From: Desulfuromonadaceae bacterium
GTDB taxonomy: Bacteria > Desulfobacterota > Desulfuromonadia > Geobacterales > Pseudopelobacteraceae
Direction: 5' to 3'
Assembly (NCBI GenBank): GCA_028681335.1
Contig: JAQUIT010000007.1
Coordinates: 85,990 to 149,989, forward strand
DNA length: 64,000 bases
The position numbers and the translations under genes were made by a program. Below are positions 54,017 to 63,170 of this stretch, piece by piece (the stretch's first letter is position 1; every line of letters begins with the position of its first letter). The notes beneath the pieces are model-generated. The model ran no database searches. It had not been told where the DNA came from and saw nothing but the letters and a program-made list of their open reading frames with translations.

Positions 54017-54430
54017 CTATTCAAAGTCAGGCAGCCCACTCATAAGTTTCCACTTTTTGCTACTTTCAGTGTAGACCCACGCCTGACGGTAGGAAACTGT
54101 TTTAACTCTGTTTGATGGGAGCAGGTAATAATCAAATTCTGCAACAGCATCACCGGTTTTTTTCTCTGGAACATACCTAGCGGAGAGAATGCGGAAATCA
54201 GTAAAGGAAAGCCCCCGTTTTTTGAGGGATTCTGCCTGTTTGAGGTACTCATCCCGCAGTTCAGGATCGATGTAGGTCATGCCGGCGCTTTCAATCTCAT
54301 GCCAGCGCAGCATCCGGTTATAGGCCTTTACGCTCCGATCAAATTCCTCGCTCAAGCTGGTCTGAGTCGCGCAGGCGGCCAGCATAAGGCAGACAATACA
54401 CAAAAATCCATTTATCAACCTTGTCATCAC
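54017..54430 (-). CDS. Small lipoprotein of unknown function
   Basis: The 137-residue protein has a lipobox (CLMLAACATQ) and a compact domain with SYRQAWVYTESSKKWKLMSGLPDFE at the end, NTF2/SnoaL-like in look but not assigned. Its start overlaps the end of the methionine-synthesis gene by 4 bp, so the two are in one transcript. Confidence 0.75.
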   Translation of the reverse strand: MMTRLINGFLCIVCLMLAACATQTSLSEEFDRSVKAYNRMLRWHEIESAGMTYIDPELRDEYLKQAESLKKRGLSFTDFRILSARYVPEKKTGDAVAEFDYYLLPSNRVKTVSYRQAWVYTESSKKWKLMSGLPDFE

Positions 54431-56268
54431 CGTCTCCCTTTTTCGCAGATCTTTATATGTTCGATCAGCTCAACCGCCAACTCGTGCTTACCAAATGGTG
54501 GGATCAGGTAATAGCCGCCCACAAAATTGAACGTAGCGTCGATAAACTCCTTGGCGATCGCCAGGCCCTCTCTGGCTCCCGCCTCCTTTTCAAGCCCCTT
54601 CATACGGGCCCTGACAGCGTCAGGCACCGTTATTCCCGGTACCTCGTTGTTCAGGTATTCTGCATTGCGTTCACTTACCAGCGGCATGATTCCGGGGAGA
54701 AACGGCACGGTGCAGTCACGGATTGCCGCGAGTGCGGCAAAGAGAATCTCCGGATCATATATCGGCTGGCTCTGCGTGAAGCTGGCACCGCCGGCAACTT
54801 TTTTGCGCAGTCGTGCCGCCTGCACATTCATGTTGCCGGTATTTGGGTTGAAGGCTGCACCGATTGTGAAACCGGTCCCGGTACCTATAGGATTGCCGAT
54901 CGCATTAACACCACTGTTCAGGTCGTGGAGAAGTTTTATCAGTGTCAGCGAGTGCAGGTCAAACACCGATGTGGCACCGGCATGATCACCCATCGTCGCG
55001 GGATCACCGGTTACCGCCAGGATTGAACGGATGCCGAGAAGGCTGGCACCCATCAGGTCTGACTGCATGCCGATAAGGTTGCGGTCACGCCCGGTGACAT
55101 GAACGATTACCTCAATTCCGACCTCGCGCTGGATGGTGCTCCCCAGGGCTATATTACCCATTCGTGGACGAGCCAGTGGGTTCTCGGCAAGGTTTATAGC
55201 ATCGGCCCCGGCTTCTTTTAAGTGTTTGCAGCCGGCGATAATTTTACTGCAGTTCAGCCCCTTGGGCGGGTCAAGTTCGACGGTAATGACCTTGCGGCTT
55301 CCCCAGCAGTCGAGAAAAGAGGATCGCTTAGGTGTAGACGGTGCCGGTTCAGAAAAGGATACGACCGGTGCTTTGTCTCTTGTAGCCGGTTGGCAGCCGG
55401 AGAGTGCCCGGCTCAGCAACGCAATATGGTCCGGGGTTGTACCGCAGCAGCCGCCAACAAGATTAGCTCCGGCAGCAACCATTTCCCGTGCCATTGCGGC
55501 GAAATAATCAGGGGTGGCGCGGTAGATGTAACGGCCATCAAGATACTCAGGGAAGCCGCTGTTGGCGTAGGCACTGATCGGCTTATCGGTAAGCGTTGCT
55601 ATGCGTTTGACGACCTTGAGCAGCTCCAGTGGTCCGGCACCGCAGTTGGCACCGATCATGTCTGCGCATGAATCTTCCATCCCACGGCAGAAGCTCTCAA
55701 CCGAGCTACCGTCACCACAACGCCCACCTTCAAGAAAAGCCATAGAGGCGCTTACCGGTAGGCCGGTTTCCCGTGCAACCTTTACAGCCAGCTGCAACTG
55801 TTCGAGAGAAGAGAAGGTTTCCAATAGCAGGAAGTCAACACCACCATCAGCGAGCGCCAGGCATTGAAGTCGAAAGGCCTCCTCCATCTGTGTGGTGCTG
55901 AGTTCGCGTTGTTCCCCTTTGGCCGCAATCAACGGCCCGATAGAGCCGGCTATGAGGGCTTTCCCGGCGGCAGCCTTGCAGGCAATGGCGGCACCGGCCA
56001 GGTTGATCTCGGCTACCTTATGTCCCAGTCCGATTGCTGCAAGTTTAGTGGTATTTGCGCCGAACGTATTGGTCTCAATTACCTGGGCACCGGCGGCAAT
56101 ATATTCGCCTGCGAGCTCTGCAACGAGATTGGGCCGGATCAGGTTCAGATGCTCGAAATTACTGTCGAGACTGACACCTTTTGTGTAGAGCATGGTGCCG
56201 ATGGCGCCATCTCCGACGAGGACTTCATTGCGTAACCGCTTTATGATACTGGTTTTGTTTTCCTTCAT
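54427..56268 (-). CDS. Bifunctional homocysteine S-methyltransferase / methylenetetrahydrofolate reductase
   Basis: The 613-residue fusion has an N-terminal Zn-dependent homocysteine methyltransferase domain (1-290: DGAIGTMLYTKG, GANCGAGPLEL and GGCCGTTPDH, the Cys ligands) and a C-terminal MetF-like domain (about 315-600: ITVELDPPKG, GADAINLAENPLARPRM). It should reduce methylene-THF and pass the methyl group toward methionine. It is followed by a small lipoprotein gene with a 4-bp overlap. The cobalamin-binding domain of MetH is absent here, so it must be separate. Confidence 0.93.
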   Translation of the reverse strand: MKENKTSIIKRLRNEVLVGDGAIGTMLYTKGVSLDSNFEHLNLIRPNLVAELAGEYIAAGAQVIETNTFGANTTKLAAIGLGHKVAEINLAGAAIACKAAAGKALIAGSIGPLIAAKGEQRELSTTQMEEAFRLQCLALADGGVDFLLLETFSSLEQLQLAVKVARETGLPVSASMAFLEGGRCGDGSSVESFCRGMEDSCADMIGANCGAGPLELLKVVKRIATLTDKPISAYANSGFPEYLDGRYIYRATPDYFAAMAREMVAAGANLVGGCCGTTPDHIALLSRALSGCQPATRDKAPVVSFSEPAPSTPKRSSFLDCWGSRKVITVELDPPKGLNCSKIIAGCKHLKEAGADAINLAENPLARPRMGNIALGSTIQREVGIEVIVHVTGRDRNLIGMQSDLMGASLLGIRSILAVTGDPATMGDHAGATSVFDLHSLTLIKLLHDLNSGVNAIGNPIGTGTGFTIGAAFNPNTGNMNVQAARLRKKVAGGASFTQSQPIYDPEILFAALAAIRDCTVPFLPGIMPLVSERNAEYLNNEVPGITVPDAVRARMKGLEKEAGAREGLAIAKEFIDATFNFVGGYYLIPPFGKHELAVELIEHIKICEKGRR

Positions 56269-56350
56269 ACATTTCCTATCTGCTGTTGCCCGAATGGTTC
56301 AGTTGAGGTATAAAGGGCAATCGTACTATTTACTGAGGGGGTTTCTCGTG

Positions 56351-56965
56351 ATGCACACCCTTGTCCAATGGCTGCTGGACACAATTGGAGCCATGGGGTA
56401 TCCGGGGATACTGCTCCTGATGGCCATGGAAAGCTCAATCATTCCGGTTCCAAGCGAACTGGTCATGCCGCCGGCCGGTTATCTGGTCTATCAGGGCAAA
56501 ATGAACATGGCGATAGCGATTCTGTGCGGAACCGCGGGGAGCCTGATCGGTGCGTATGCCAATTACTATGCATCCCACTATCTCGGGCGTCCGCTGATAC
56601 TTAAATATGGCCGGTACGTACTGATTCCACCGGACAAGTTTGAGCGGGTGGAGCGCTTCTTTCTGCGCCATGGTGAGATATCGACCTTTATCGGCCGCCT
56701 CCTGCCGGTGATCCGCCATCTGATTTCAATTCCGGCCGGTGTGGCAGGGATGAATCACTTCAAGTTTGCCCTCTACACGCTGCTTGGCGCCGGTCTCTGG
56801 TGCACCATTCTAACTCTGATCGGTTATGCAATCGGTGAGAACGAGCAATTGATCATGCAGTATTCACATAAGGCTGTGCTCTGGGTGGTTCTGTTCAGCG
56901 CCGTTCTGGTAGCGGTCTATGTCTGGTGGCAACGCAACAACAGTAGTAAGGCCTCGCCACAATAA
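56351..56965 (+). CDS. DedA family membrane protein
   Basis: The 204-residue membrane protein has the DedA signature: MESSIIPVPSELVMPPAGYL, then GSLIGAYANYYASHYLGRP and FIGRLLPVIRHLISIPAGVAGM. DedA proteins are thought to flip lipids and to keep envelope homeostasis. The ATG (or the GTG next to it) has GAGGGGG upstream. It diverges from the methionine-synthesis gene over 82 bp. Confidence 0.92.
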   Translation: MHTLVQWLLDTIGAMGYPGILLLMAMESSIIPVPSELVMPPAGYLVYQGKMNMAIAILCGTAGSLIGAYANYYASHYLGRPLILKYGRYVLIPPDKFERVERFFLRHGEISTFIGRLLPVIRHLISIPAGVAGMNHFKFALYTLLGAGLWCTILTLIGYAIGENEQLIMQYSHKAVLWVVLFSAVLVAVYVWWQRNNSSKASPQ

Positions 56966-57096
56966 AATCTGAATAAATGCATTAACTAAGTTATTTTCTG
57001 CCAGAAAAAGGAGCAGAAAACAACTTTTAACTTACTCAATCATGCAGTAACACAAAATGGACTGTTGGAAGAAGTAGATTTTTGGAGGTAGTACTA

Positions 57097-57894
57097 ATGC
57101 AGATAAATCGTATCGGACGCATCCAGTATGTCGAAGTGGATTTCCCCGGGTCAGCGTGTTCGACACAAGGGTTCACGACCCGCCATGAAGGGGTTTCCCG
57201 TCCTCCTTACAACTCGCTTAACCTGGGAATGAATACACAGGACCAGCAGGCAAATGTAGAGGGGAACCGCAGCCTGCTCGCCCGTGCATTCGGCGTCAAC
57301 CAGGAGGCGTTGGTGACTCCTGTTCAGGTCCATGGCAGTGACATCCTGGTGATCAACGAACCAAATGATGATTTCAGCCATTTTCTCTCTGTTGAGGGTG
57401 ATGCCGTCATTACCAATCAGCCGAACGTTATAATCGGCGTCTGTGTCGCAGATTGTGCCCCGATCCTGCTCTGTGACCCGGATAAAAAGGTCATTGCCGT
57501 AGTTCATGCCGGTTGGAAAGGCACCGCATCCAAACTCGTTGCCAAAACAGTGGCCGGCATGTGCTCTGAATTCGGCTCTGATCCTGCCAGGCTTCAGGCT
57601 GCGATCGGTCCCTGCATTCAAAAATGCTGCTATGAAGTTGATGGACCTGTCAGGCAGGCGTTTTTACAGGGCGGTCTTGCCTGGGATTCATGTGCGGAGT
57701 TGACGAGTCCCGGCAAATGGCAGCTTGACCTGCCCGCCGCCAACAGGGAGCTGCTGCTGCTTGCCGGTCTTCCGGCTGCGGCGATCCAACTCTCGGACCT
57801 GTGTGTCTGCTGCCGCAGTGAACAATTCTTCTCGTATCGCAGGGATAAAGAAGAGTCGGGGCGTCAGATGGGCTTCATCATGCTAAAACCTTAA
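57097..57894 (+). CDS. pgeF: Laccase-domain (YfiH/PgeF) polyphenol oxidase or nucleoside phosphorylase
   Basis: A 265-residue protein with the YfiH copper/zinc motif: TPVQVHGSDILV, VCVADCAPILLCDP, VHAGWKGTASKLVA, GPCIQKCCYEV and CVCCRSEQFFSYRRD. E. coli PgeF corrects peptidoglycan precursors; other members act on purine nucleosides. GGAGG precedes the ATG at 57097. Confidence 0.9.
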   Translation: MQINRIGRIQYVEVDFPGSACSTQGFTTRHEGVSRPPYNSLNLGMNTQDQQANVEGNRSLLARAFGVNQEALVTPVQVHGSDILVINEPNDDFSHFLSVEGDAVITNQPNVIIGVCVADCAPILLCDPDKKVIAVVHAGWKGTASKLVAKTVAGMCSEFGSDPARLQAAIGPCIQKCCYEVDGPVRQAFLQGGLAWDSCAELTSPGKWQLDLPAANRELLLLAGLPAAAIQLSDLCVCCRSEQFFSYRRDKEESGRQMGFIMLKP

Positions 57895-57898
57895 ATGC

Positions 57899-57966
57899 AA
57901 TTTTGAATTTTGGATGTTGAATTCTAAATGATTTTAATTCAGAATTAGTAATTCAAAATTCAACAT
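57899..57966. repeat. AT-rich inverted repeat upstream of comM
   Basis: AATTTTGAATTTTGGATGTT is mirrored by AATTCAAAATTCAACATT, the same type as at the EPS gene junctions. Confidence 0.55.
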
Positions 57967-57986
57967 TGTTTGAGAGGGGGTATGTC

Positions 57987-59159
57987 GTGCTCGCAAAGGT
58001 TTTCAGCAGTGCCCTGATCGGTATAGATGCCATTCTGGTGGATGTAGAAGTTGATATTGCCCCTGGCCTCCCCGCCTTTGCTACCGTCGGTCTGCCGGAT
58101 GGCGCGGTCAAGGAGAGCAAGGATCGTGTCAAGGCGGCGCTGAAGAATTCCGGTTATGATTTCCCCCCGCGGCGCATCACCGCCAACCTGGCGCCGGCTG
58201 ATATCAAGAAGGAGGGGACCGCCTACGACCTGCCGATCTCGATCGGCATCCTCGCCGCCACTGGTGTTGTCAAGGGGCCGCGAGTGCACGACTACATCCT
58301 GCTGGGGGAGTTATCGCTGGATGGCGGGCTCAAGGCGATTCGAGGCGCGCTGTCGATGGCGGTAGCCGCCAAGCGTGCCGGTCTGGCCGGCCTGATCCTG
58401 CCGGCGGAAAACGCCCCCGAAGCGGCTGTTGTCGAGGGGATTGATATCATCGGCGCCACCTCTCTCTCCCAGGTGGTGGAGTTTCTGAGCGGCCGCGAGC
58501 TCATCGAGCCGTTCCGGGTTGATCTGCCGGGGCTATTTTCAAGTAACAGCGAATATGGTGAGGATTTCAGCGAGGTCAAGGGGCAGGAACATGCCAAGCG
58601 TGCCCTGGAAGTGGCCGCCAGTGGGGGGCATAACATCCTGATGATCGGCCCTCCAGGTTCGGGAAAAACCATGATTGCCCGCCGTATCCCGACAATCCTC
58701 CCCCAGATGTCCTTTGATGAAGCGATTGAAACCACCAAAATATTCAGTGTCAGCGGCATGCTGGAGAAAGAGCGGGCGCTGCTGGCGGTACGCCCCTTCA
58801 GGTCACCGCATCACACGATCTCCGATGTTGGTCTGATCGGCGGCGGCACAACTCCGAAGCCGGGTGAAGTCTCTCTTGCGCACAACGGTGTGCTGTTTCT
58901 GGATGAACTTCCCGAGTTCAAGAAAAACGTTCTCGAAGTCCTCAGGCAGCCGATTGAAGACGGCAAAGTCACCATCTCCCGCTCGCTCCTGTCACTGACC
59001 TATCCGGCCAGGGTCATGCTGGTGGCGGCGATGAACCCCTGGAGATGTGTGAACCTTTCTCTACTGGCGCGAACGAAGGGATATAAAAGAAGACAAAATG
59101 AAGGGAATCCTCGCCGACATCAATCCTCTCGACAAGTTCTTTCACGACTTGCTGCCTAG
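57987..59159 (+). pseudogene. comM: comM/yifB ATPase gene interrupted by a mobile element (5' part)
   Basis: The first ~351 codons are a normal ComM/YifB: N-terminal S5-like domain ([19 protein letters not shown]), Mg-chelatase AAA domain with Walker A GPPGSGKT and Walker [12 protein letters not shown]. It follows the family as far as VAAMNPW; relatives read MNPCPCGY here. From about 59041 the sequence is foreign, and 39 unrelated codons lead to a stop, so the sensor and C-terminal domains are lost. GTG start has GAGAGGGGG upstream. ComM is a helicase that helps branch migration in transformation and recombination. The 3' part should lie beyond the element's other end. Confidence 0.88.
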
Positions 59160-60516
59160 CCTCATAACTCAACGATGGCCACAGTGACGCCAGCGTAGTT
59201 GCTCTCTCGATTACATACGACTTGCCAATCTCATTTGTTTTGATGAAATCAATCTCTGCCTGCAGACGGGGGATCTCCAGGGTAATGTTGTCAAGCCTGG
59301 TCTTGATCGGATCATATCTTTCTTTGAACCCGTTTTGATCAAGAACCTGCTTACCGTACAAGTCGATTAAAACATCAACTTTCCCGTTTACTTCCTTCTG
59401 CTCTTTCTTCAGCAGTTCAAGCCTCTCCTGCTTTTCCACCAATTCATTTTCCAGATCTTCGTTGGCACCAAGCTGTTCAGGTGCGACAACCACCTCCTTC
59501 AAGGCATTCTGGAAGTTCTCCTCGATGATGTCCTCGTTGATTCTCATTCCACATTTCTTGCAAGCATAACGGGGAATCTTCATCGACGGATATGGAGCAA
59601 CGTACAGTTTTTCTCCGCACTGGCATTTCAATATTCCTGAAAACAAAAACCTTCCAACCTTTGGAACCGATTTGAATGATGTGTATCGTCGAGCAGTCTC
59701 CTCAAAGATTTTATTCGCTGCGTCCCAGTCCTCTTCCGACACCAGCGGTTGCACGTTGGTATAGACCCAATCTGACTCCGGTTTCAGCACCCAATTCTTC
59801 TTGTTACCAAGACTCTTTGCGTAGTTGGCTCTGCGTATGCCCTTGTAGATTGTATCCGAGAGAAGCCGCTTGAGAGATGTCGGCCTGTAAACCTTCTTGC
59901 TCCTTGAATAGAGCCCTTCATCTTTGAGTTGATTACAGGTGGTGAGCAGCTTGCCGGTTTCAAGGAATATTTGGTATGCCCTTTTGACGACTGGAGCTTC
60001 ATCCGGATTGGGAACGATCTTTCCATCAACCCAGTGATAACCGAAGGCCCCCTTTCCACCAGTATTCTTTCCCAACTTTGCCCTGATAGGAATTGATGCT
60101 GCGACACGGGCAGAGATCTCCTCACGCTCCCACTGAGCCAATGCGCCGATAACGGTATAGAGGAGTCTGCCGGCAGGAGAGGACGTGTCAATACTCTCTT
60201 CAAGGCTTACGAGTGCAGCGTCGTGCTTTTGGAAGTAGTCGGAGATTTCTAGGAGTTGTTTGGTGTTGCGGGCAAGGCGAGCAAGTTTTGAGAAGATAAG
60301 AGCCTGTATTCGACCAGCGGCTACATCATCAAGCATTCTCTTGGCTTCGGGATTGTCAAGGACATCCTTGCCTGAAACGCCTGACAGATCATACAAGTCT
60401 ACTATGTTCCATCTCTTGAGTTCTGCATACATTCTAGCACGGGCTTCATGATTCTTTGGCGATTCTCCCCGCGCCTGGTCTTCTGTTGATACCCTTATCC
60501 ATATCCCAACGTTCAT
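59014..60516 (-). CDS. Large serine integrase of the element in comM
   Basis: A 500-residue serine recombinase: catalytic Ser10 in [15 protein letters not shown], resolvase fold with [15 protein letters not shown], recombinase domain ([16 protein letters not shown]), zinc ribbon ([16 protein letters not shown]) and coiled-coil region (about 355-430). Such enzymes integrate phages and mobile elements at one att site. The last codons (RGSSPPPA) and stop come from comM DNA, so the att core lies in the coding end. The start at MNVGIW replaces a 12-codon extension overlapping the repressor. Confidence 0.93.
   Translation of the reverse strand: MNVGIWIRVSTEDQARGESPKNHEARARMYAELKRWNIVDLYDLSGVSGKDVLDNPEAKRMLDDVAAGRIQALIFSKLARLARNTKQLLEISDYFQKHDAALVSLEESIDTSSPAGRLLYTVIGALAQWEREEISARVAASIPIRAKLGKNTGGKGAFGYHWVDGKIVPNPDEAPVVKRAYQIFLETGKLLTTCNQLKDEGLYSRSKKVYRPTSLKRLLSDTIYKGIRRANYAKSLGNKKNWVLKPESDWVYTNVQPLVSEEDWDAANKIFEETARRYTSFKSVPKVGRFLFSGILKCQCGEKLYVAPYPSMKIPRYACKKCGMRINEDIIEENFQNALKEVVVAPEQLGANEDLENELVEKQERLELLKKEQKEVNGKVDVLIDLYGKQVLDQNGFKERYDPIKTRLDNITLEIPRLQAEIDFIKTNEIGKSYVIERATTLASLWPSLSYEARQQVVKELVERIDVGEDSLHFVFFYIPSFAPVEKGSHISRGSSPPPA
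59030..59045. other. Candidate attachment-site junction of the element
   Basis: The comM reading matches its family up to GATGAACCCCTG and then diverges. This places the recombination crossover near 59031-59041, in the codons for the conserved Met-Asn-Pro-Cys. The other att half is outside the window. Confidence 0.65.
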
Positions 60517-60530
60517 CCCGTCATTCCTGT

Positions 60531-61223
60531 CTAAATCACCCCGCCGGCCCAAACCACCCTACCGACGATCTTAAGATTTAACGCCTCTTCCCCATGCAGA
60601 ATTTCAGGCTCGTATAGGGTGTTATCGCTTCGGATCACAACAGAGCCGTCATACTTCTTCTGAAGACGCTTCACAAGTAAGGCATCGTCGTATTGCACAA
60701 CGTATATAGCGCCATCTTCAACCTTCGACGTCCGGACATCGATTAAGATTAGATCGCCGTTGCTCAGGGTAGGCTCCATGCTATCGCCTTGAACTGAAAT
60801 GAGTGCCAGAAAATCCCTGGGGATTCCCAACACATTTTTTACCCACTCCGTCTTGAAATACAAGTGATCTACAATCTGTTCGCTATGAATAATTGCACCT
60901 CCTCCAGCACTGGCCTTGACCTCGTAACGAGGAACCCGGACGTAGCCATCAGCCTCCGAGACAAGTCCATTGTCACGGCACACGGTCGGAAGAGAACTAT
61001 CATCTGAGAAAATCCACTGCAAATTGATGTTATGCCTGATACACAATTTGATGATTTTATCGTACGGGACTGTTCCCCGCTTTTTCCAGGTTCCAAGCAG
61101 CCTTGGGTCGCTTTCTAGCGCTTTTGCGACATCCGTATCATTCTTCAGATCAAGGGCTTTTTTCAGCTTTTCGATGATAGATTCGATCAAATTATCATCA
61201 TTATGCAGATTTTGGCTTGACAT
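60531..61223 (-). CDS. LexA/CI-type repressor with S24 peptidase domain
   Basis: A 230-residue phage-type repressor: N-terminal CI-like helix-turn-helix (IEKLKKALDLKNDTDVAKAL, GTWKKRGTVPYDKII) and a C-terminal S24 protease domain with Ser in VQGDSMEPTLSNGDL and Lys in LLVKRLQ. An Ala-Gly pair in VKASAGGGAI could be the self-cleavage site, which would tie induction to DNA damage. The inner ATG is used since AAGGAT is better spaced. It lies 14 bp before the integrase and divergent from a Cro-like gene. Confidence 0.88.
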   Translation of the reverse strand: MSSQNLHNDDNLIESIIEKLKKALDLKNDTDVAKALESDPRLLGTWKKRGTVPYDKIIKLCIRHNINLQWIFSDDSSLPTVCRDNGLVSEADGYVRVPRYEVKASAGGGAIIHSEQIVDHLYFKTEWVKNVLGIPRDFLALISVQGDSMEPTLSNGDLILIDVRTSKVEDGAIYVVQYDDALLVKRLQKKYDGSVVIRSDNTLYEPEILHGEEALNLKIVGRVVWAGGVI

Positions 61224-61248
61224 GGTTTTCATCCTTATGCAACAATAA

Positions 61249-61260
61249 TCATCATGATGA
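61249..61260. promoter_or_regulatory. Palindrome TCATCATGATGA in the repressor/Cro-like gap
   Basis: A perfect 12-bp palindrome covering the start codon of the small HTH gene and facing the repressor gene. TTATGCA also occurs twice nearby (61201 and 61235). It is a candidate operator. Confidence 0.4.
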
Positions 61261-61448
61261 GGAAAGCGCTTAAAATAAAGGTCCTGATGATGCAGAAAGG
61301 AATATCAGGATCACATATCGCTAAAAAAGCAGGGGTACATCGTACTGCGGTCTATCACGTAATCAGCGGCAGAGCAAAATCACAACGTCTGCAAAGGCTG
61401 ATTGCCAAAGAATTAGGTTGGCCATTTGATGCACTCTGGGCCGATTGA
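61254..61448 (+). CDS. Small Cro/Ner-like helix-turn-helix protein
   Basis: A 64-residue HTH protein: ISGSHIAKKAGVHRTAVYHVISG with IAKELGWPFDALW at the end, as in Ner and XRE regulators. Its gene diverges from the S24 repressor over a very short gap, the layout of a lysogeny switch. A start at 61287, after AAAGG, is possible but would cut into the first helix. Confidence 0.8.
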   Translation: MMRKALKIKVLMMQKGISGSHIAKKAGVHRTAVYHVISGRAKSQRLQRLIAKELGWPFDALWAD

Positions 61449-61575
61449 TGATATTTGCAAACGGTTTATCGTCTATATGGAACAGACAATCGTCATTTAC
61501 TCATCATTTATAGCATACGTATTTAATATTTTCATCAAAATGTTTAGTTAATCTTCTGTTTGTTGCGAGTAGGCC

Positions 61576-61749
61576 GTGAAGGTAACCATCGAATACAGAA
61601 AATCTCCAGACCCTGAAGCCAGGTTTGATCGTGTGATGGATATTATCCGTCGGGACCTCGAACGCCAGGCCTTTGTGCGTGAAACCGAACATATTAGAGT
61701 TTCACCGGCACCACCTCCGCGATCCCGGGAGGTGGCCATTGCAACATAA
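61576..61749 (+). CDS. Small protein coupled to the replication initiator
   Basis: A 57-residue frame starting GTG (MKVTIEYRKSPDPEARFDRV) with a GAGTAGG site upstream, highly charged with Arg and Glu and ending PAPPPRSREVAIAT. It overlaps the initiator start by 11 bp, and the initiator's ribosome site (GGGAGGTGG) lies in its coding end. No homolog is recognised; it could be a copy-control or leader protein. Confidence 0.55.
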   Translation: MKVTIEYRKSPDPEARFDRVMDIIRRDLERQAFVRETEHIRVSPAPPPRSREVAIAT

Positions 61750-62578
61750 TAGACTCCAACACAGAGCAAGTTCAGTTGACGATAGAAGCGGCGTTGATTC
61801 GTTCGAACGCATTCTTGAAAGCCTCGCAGCGAGACCAAAGTATCTTCCAGAGTGGCCTGATACTCAAAGAGCAATGCCGAATGAAATCCTTCGTTCGGCA
61901 CTTTTCAATTGCCGGAACCGTAATCAAGCTCGTCTCTTCATGAAGGACGCAGAAATAGCTGTGATCGGAGACGGCCAGGTAATTTATCGCGGAGAGGAAC
62001 TGCGCCAGGATGATGAACTTGTCTGGTTGCACCTGATGCACCTGGCAAAAAAGACCCATCTTGGCGATTGCATCGACTTCACCCCCTATTCTTTCATCAA
62101 AATGCTTGGCTGGCCCATCAAGGGCCAAAGCTACGACCGACTCCGTGTCTGCTTGAGCAGGATGCAGGCTACAGCAATCCGCTTCCAATCAAAACGCCTT
62201 GATACCTTCATCAGTGTTTCTCTGATCCTTAAGTTCAGATCCAGAAACGATAACAATGAAAATCTATCCCGATGGGAAGTCTGGGTTGGCGAGGAAATGC
62301 GCCTCCTATTTGACGAAGAGTTCCTGACGAGGGTGAACTGGGAAACGAGGCGAGCGCTCCCAGACGGCATCGCATCCAAGTTGTTTGGTTACTGGTCAAG
62401 TCATCGGAAACCTTTCCCGGTAAAGGCTGAGACTCTCATCAAGCTGTGCGGTTCCGAAATGGAGCTGAGGCATTTCCGTATCGAATTGAGAAAAGCGCTC
62501 GATGTTCTCGTGAAAGTGAGTTTCCTCGAATCCTGGGAGGTCAAGGATGACCTGGTTACCGTCGCACGGAGGCATTGA
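61739..62578 (+). CDS. trfA: TrfA-family plasmid replication initiator
   Basis: The 279-residue protein matches the TrfA family of IncP plasmids: WPDTQRAMPNEILRSALFNCRNRNQ, DGQVIYRGEELRQDDELVW, FTPYSFIKMLGWPIKGQSYDRL, CLSRMQATAIRF, GYWSSHRKPFPVK. TrfA binds iterons at oriV and opens the origin. The TTG start at 61739 is chosen because GGGAGGTGG precedes it; the longer frame overlaps the small gene upstream. Its stop codon lies in the first of seven iterons. Its presence inside an integrated element is unusual. Confidence 0.9.
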   Translation: MQHNRLQHRASSVDDRSGVDSFERILESLAARPKYLPEWPDTQRAMPNEILRSALFNCRNRNQARLFMKDAEIAVIGDGQVIYRGEELRQDDELVWLHLMHLAKKTHLGDCIDFTPYSFIKMLGWPIKGQSYDRLRVCLSRMQATAIRFQSKRLDTFISVSLILKFRSRNDNNENLSRWEVWVGEEMRLLFDEEFLTRVNWETRRALPDGIASKLFGYWSSHRKPFPVKAETLIKLCGSEMELRHFRIELRKALDVLVKVSFLESWEVKDDLVTVARRH

Positions 62579-62729
62579 CCTATGACTTACCAAGTATTGA
62601 CTTATGACCGGCGAACTACTGACTTTTGACCGACAAAGTATAGACCTAAGCCCTACAGGTACTGACTTTTGACCGGCAAACCTATTGACTTTAGACCGGC
62701 AGAACTATTGACCTTTGGCCGACAAGCAC
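62576..62729 (+). repeat. Seven direct ~22-bp iterons (origin of replication)
   Basis: Repeats start at 62576, 62598, 62620, 62642, 62663, 62686 and 62709 (spacing 21-23). The shared form is TGACTTTTGACCGGCAAACT; the fourth is most diverged. Their size and place next to a TrfA gene are those of an oriV. Confidence 0.9.
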
Positions 62730-62840
62730 ATCGGAAATTCGTTTTGCAGCACGCGATGTTACAGAGTTTTCCACAACCCCCTAACCTTCTTTTAACCTTT
62801 TATAACCATTAGGGGCTTAAAAACATCAAGGAGGACCCCC
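62730..62840 (+). other. oriV: DnaA box and AT-rich unwinding region
   Basis: TTTTCCACA (62767-62775) differs by one base from the DnaA box TTATCCACA. After it come three TAACCTT-type repeats in an AT-rich run (62782-62822). With the iterons this makes a complete iteron-type origin. A small gene starts at 62841. Confidence 0.75.
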
Positions 62841-63170
62841 ATGAACTGCCCAGTTCCTGATGACGCTGTGACAATTGTCATCGCTTATTTACGTCAGCAA
62901 GGACTCACCATTACCCATACCGGAAATGCATACCGCCTCGATGAAGGCTTGCCGAACATCAATGTCGTCATCAAGGCATTCCGTGATCAAACCATCAGCA
63001 TTGCTGAAGACGGTACCATTCATCTTTTTGGCATCTACCTTCCTTCAGGATGGGACACCGTGAGAATCAGGAGAAAGGTTGAAGATCATCTTCGGAAGAT
63101 CTCCTCTACAGAGGAAATTATCCGTATCGCTTCATGCTTGGGAGTAAGACTTTCTGAAACCGTAAAGTGA
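62841..63170 (+). CDS. Hypothetical protein of the element
   Basis: A 109-residue protein with strong AAGGAGG upstream. It is alpha/beta and shows no known motif (LRQQGLTITHTGNAYRLDEG, GTIHLFGIYLPSGWDTV, IRRKVEDHLRKISS). It lies between the origin and an attenuator-like leader. A role in replication or partition is possible but not shown. Confidence 0.65.
   Translation: MNCPVPDDAVTIVIAYLRQQGLTITHTGNAYRLDEGLPNINVVIKAFRDQTISIAEDGTIHLFGIYLPSGWDTVRIRRKVEDHLRKISSTEEIIRIASCLGVRLSETVK

Noticed and set aside
61673-61738. Upstream TTG start for TrfA
   Set aside because: It lies within the small gene's coding frame without a ribosome site; TTG at 61739 follows GGGAGGTGG.
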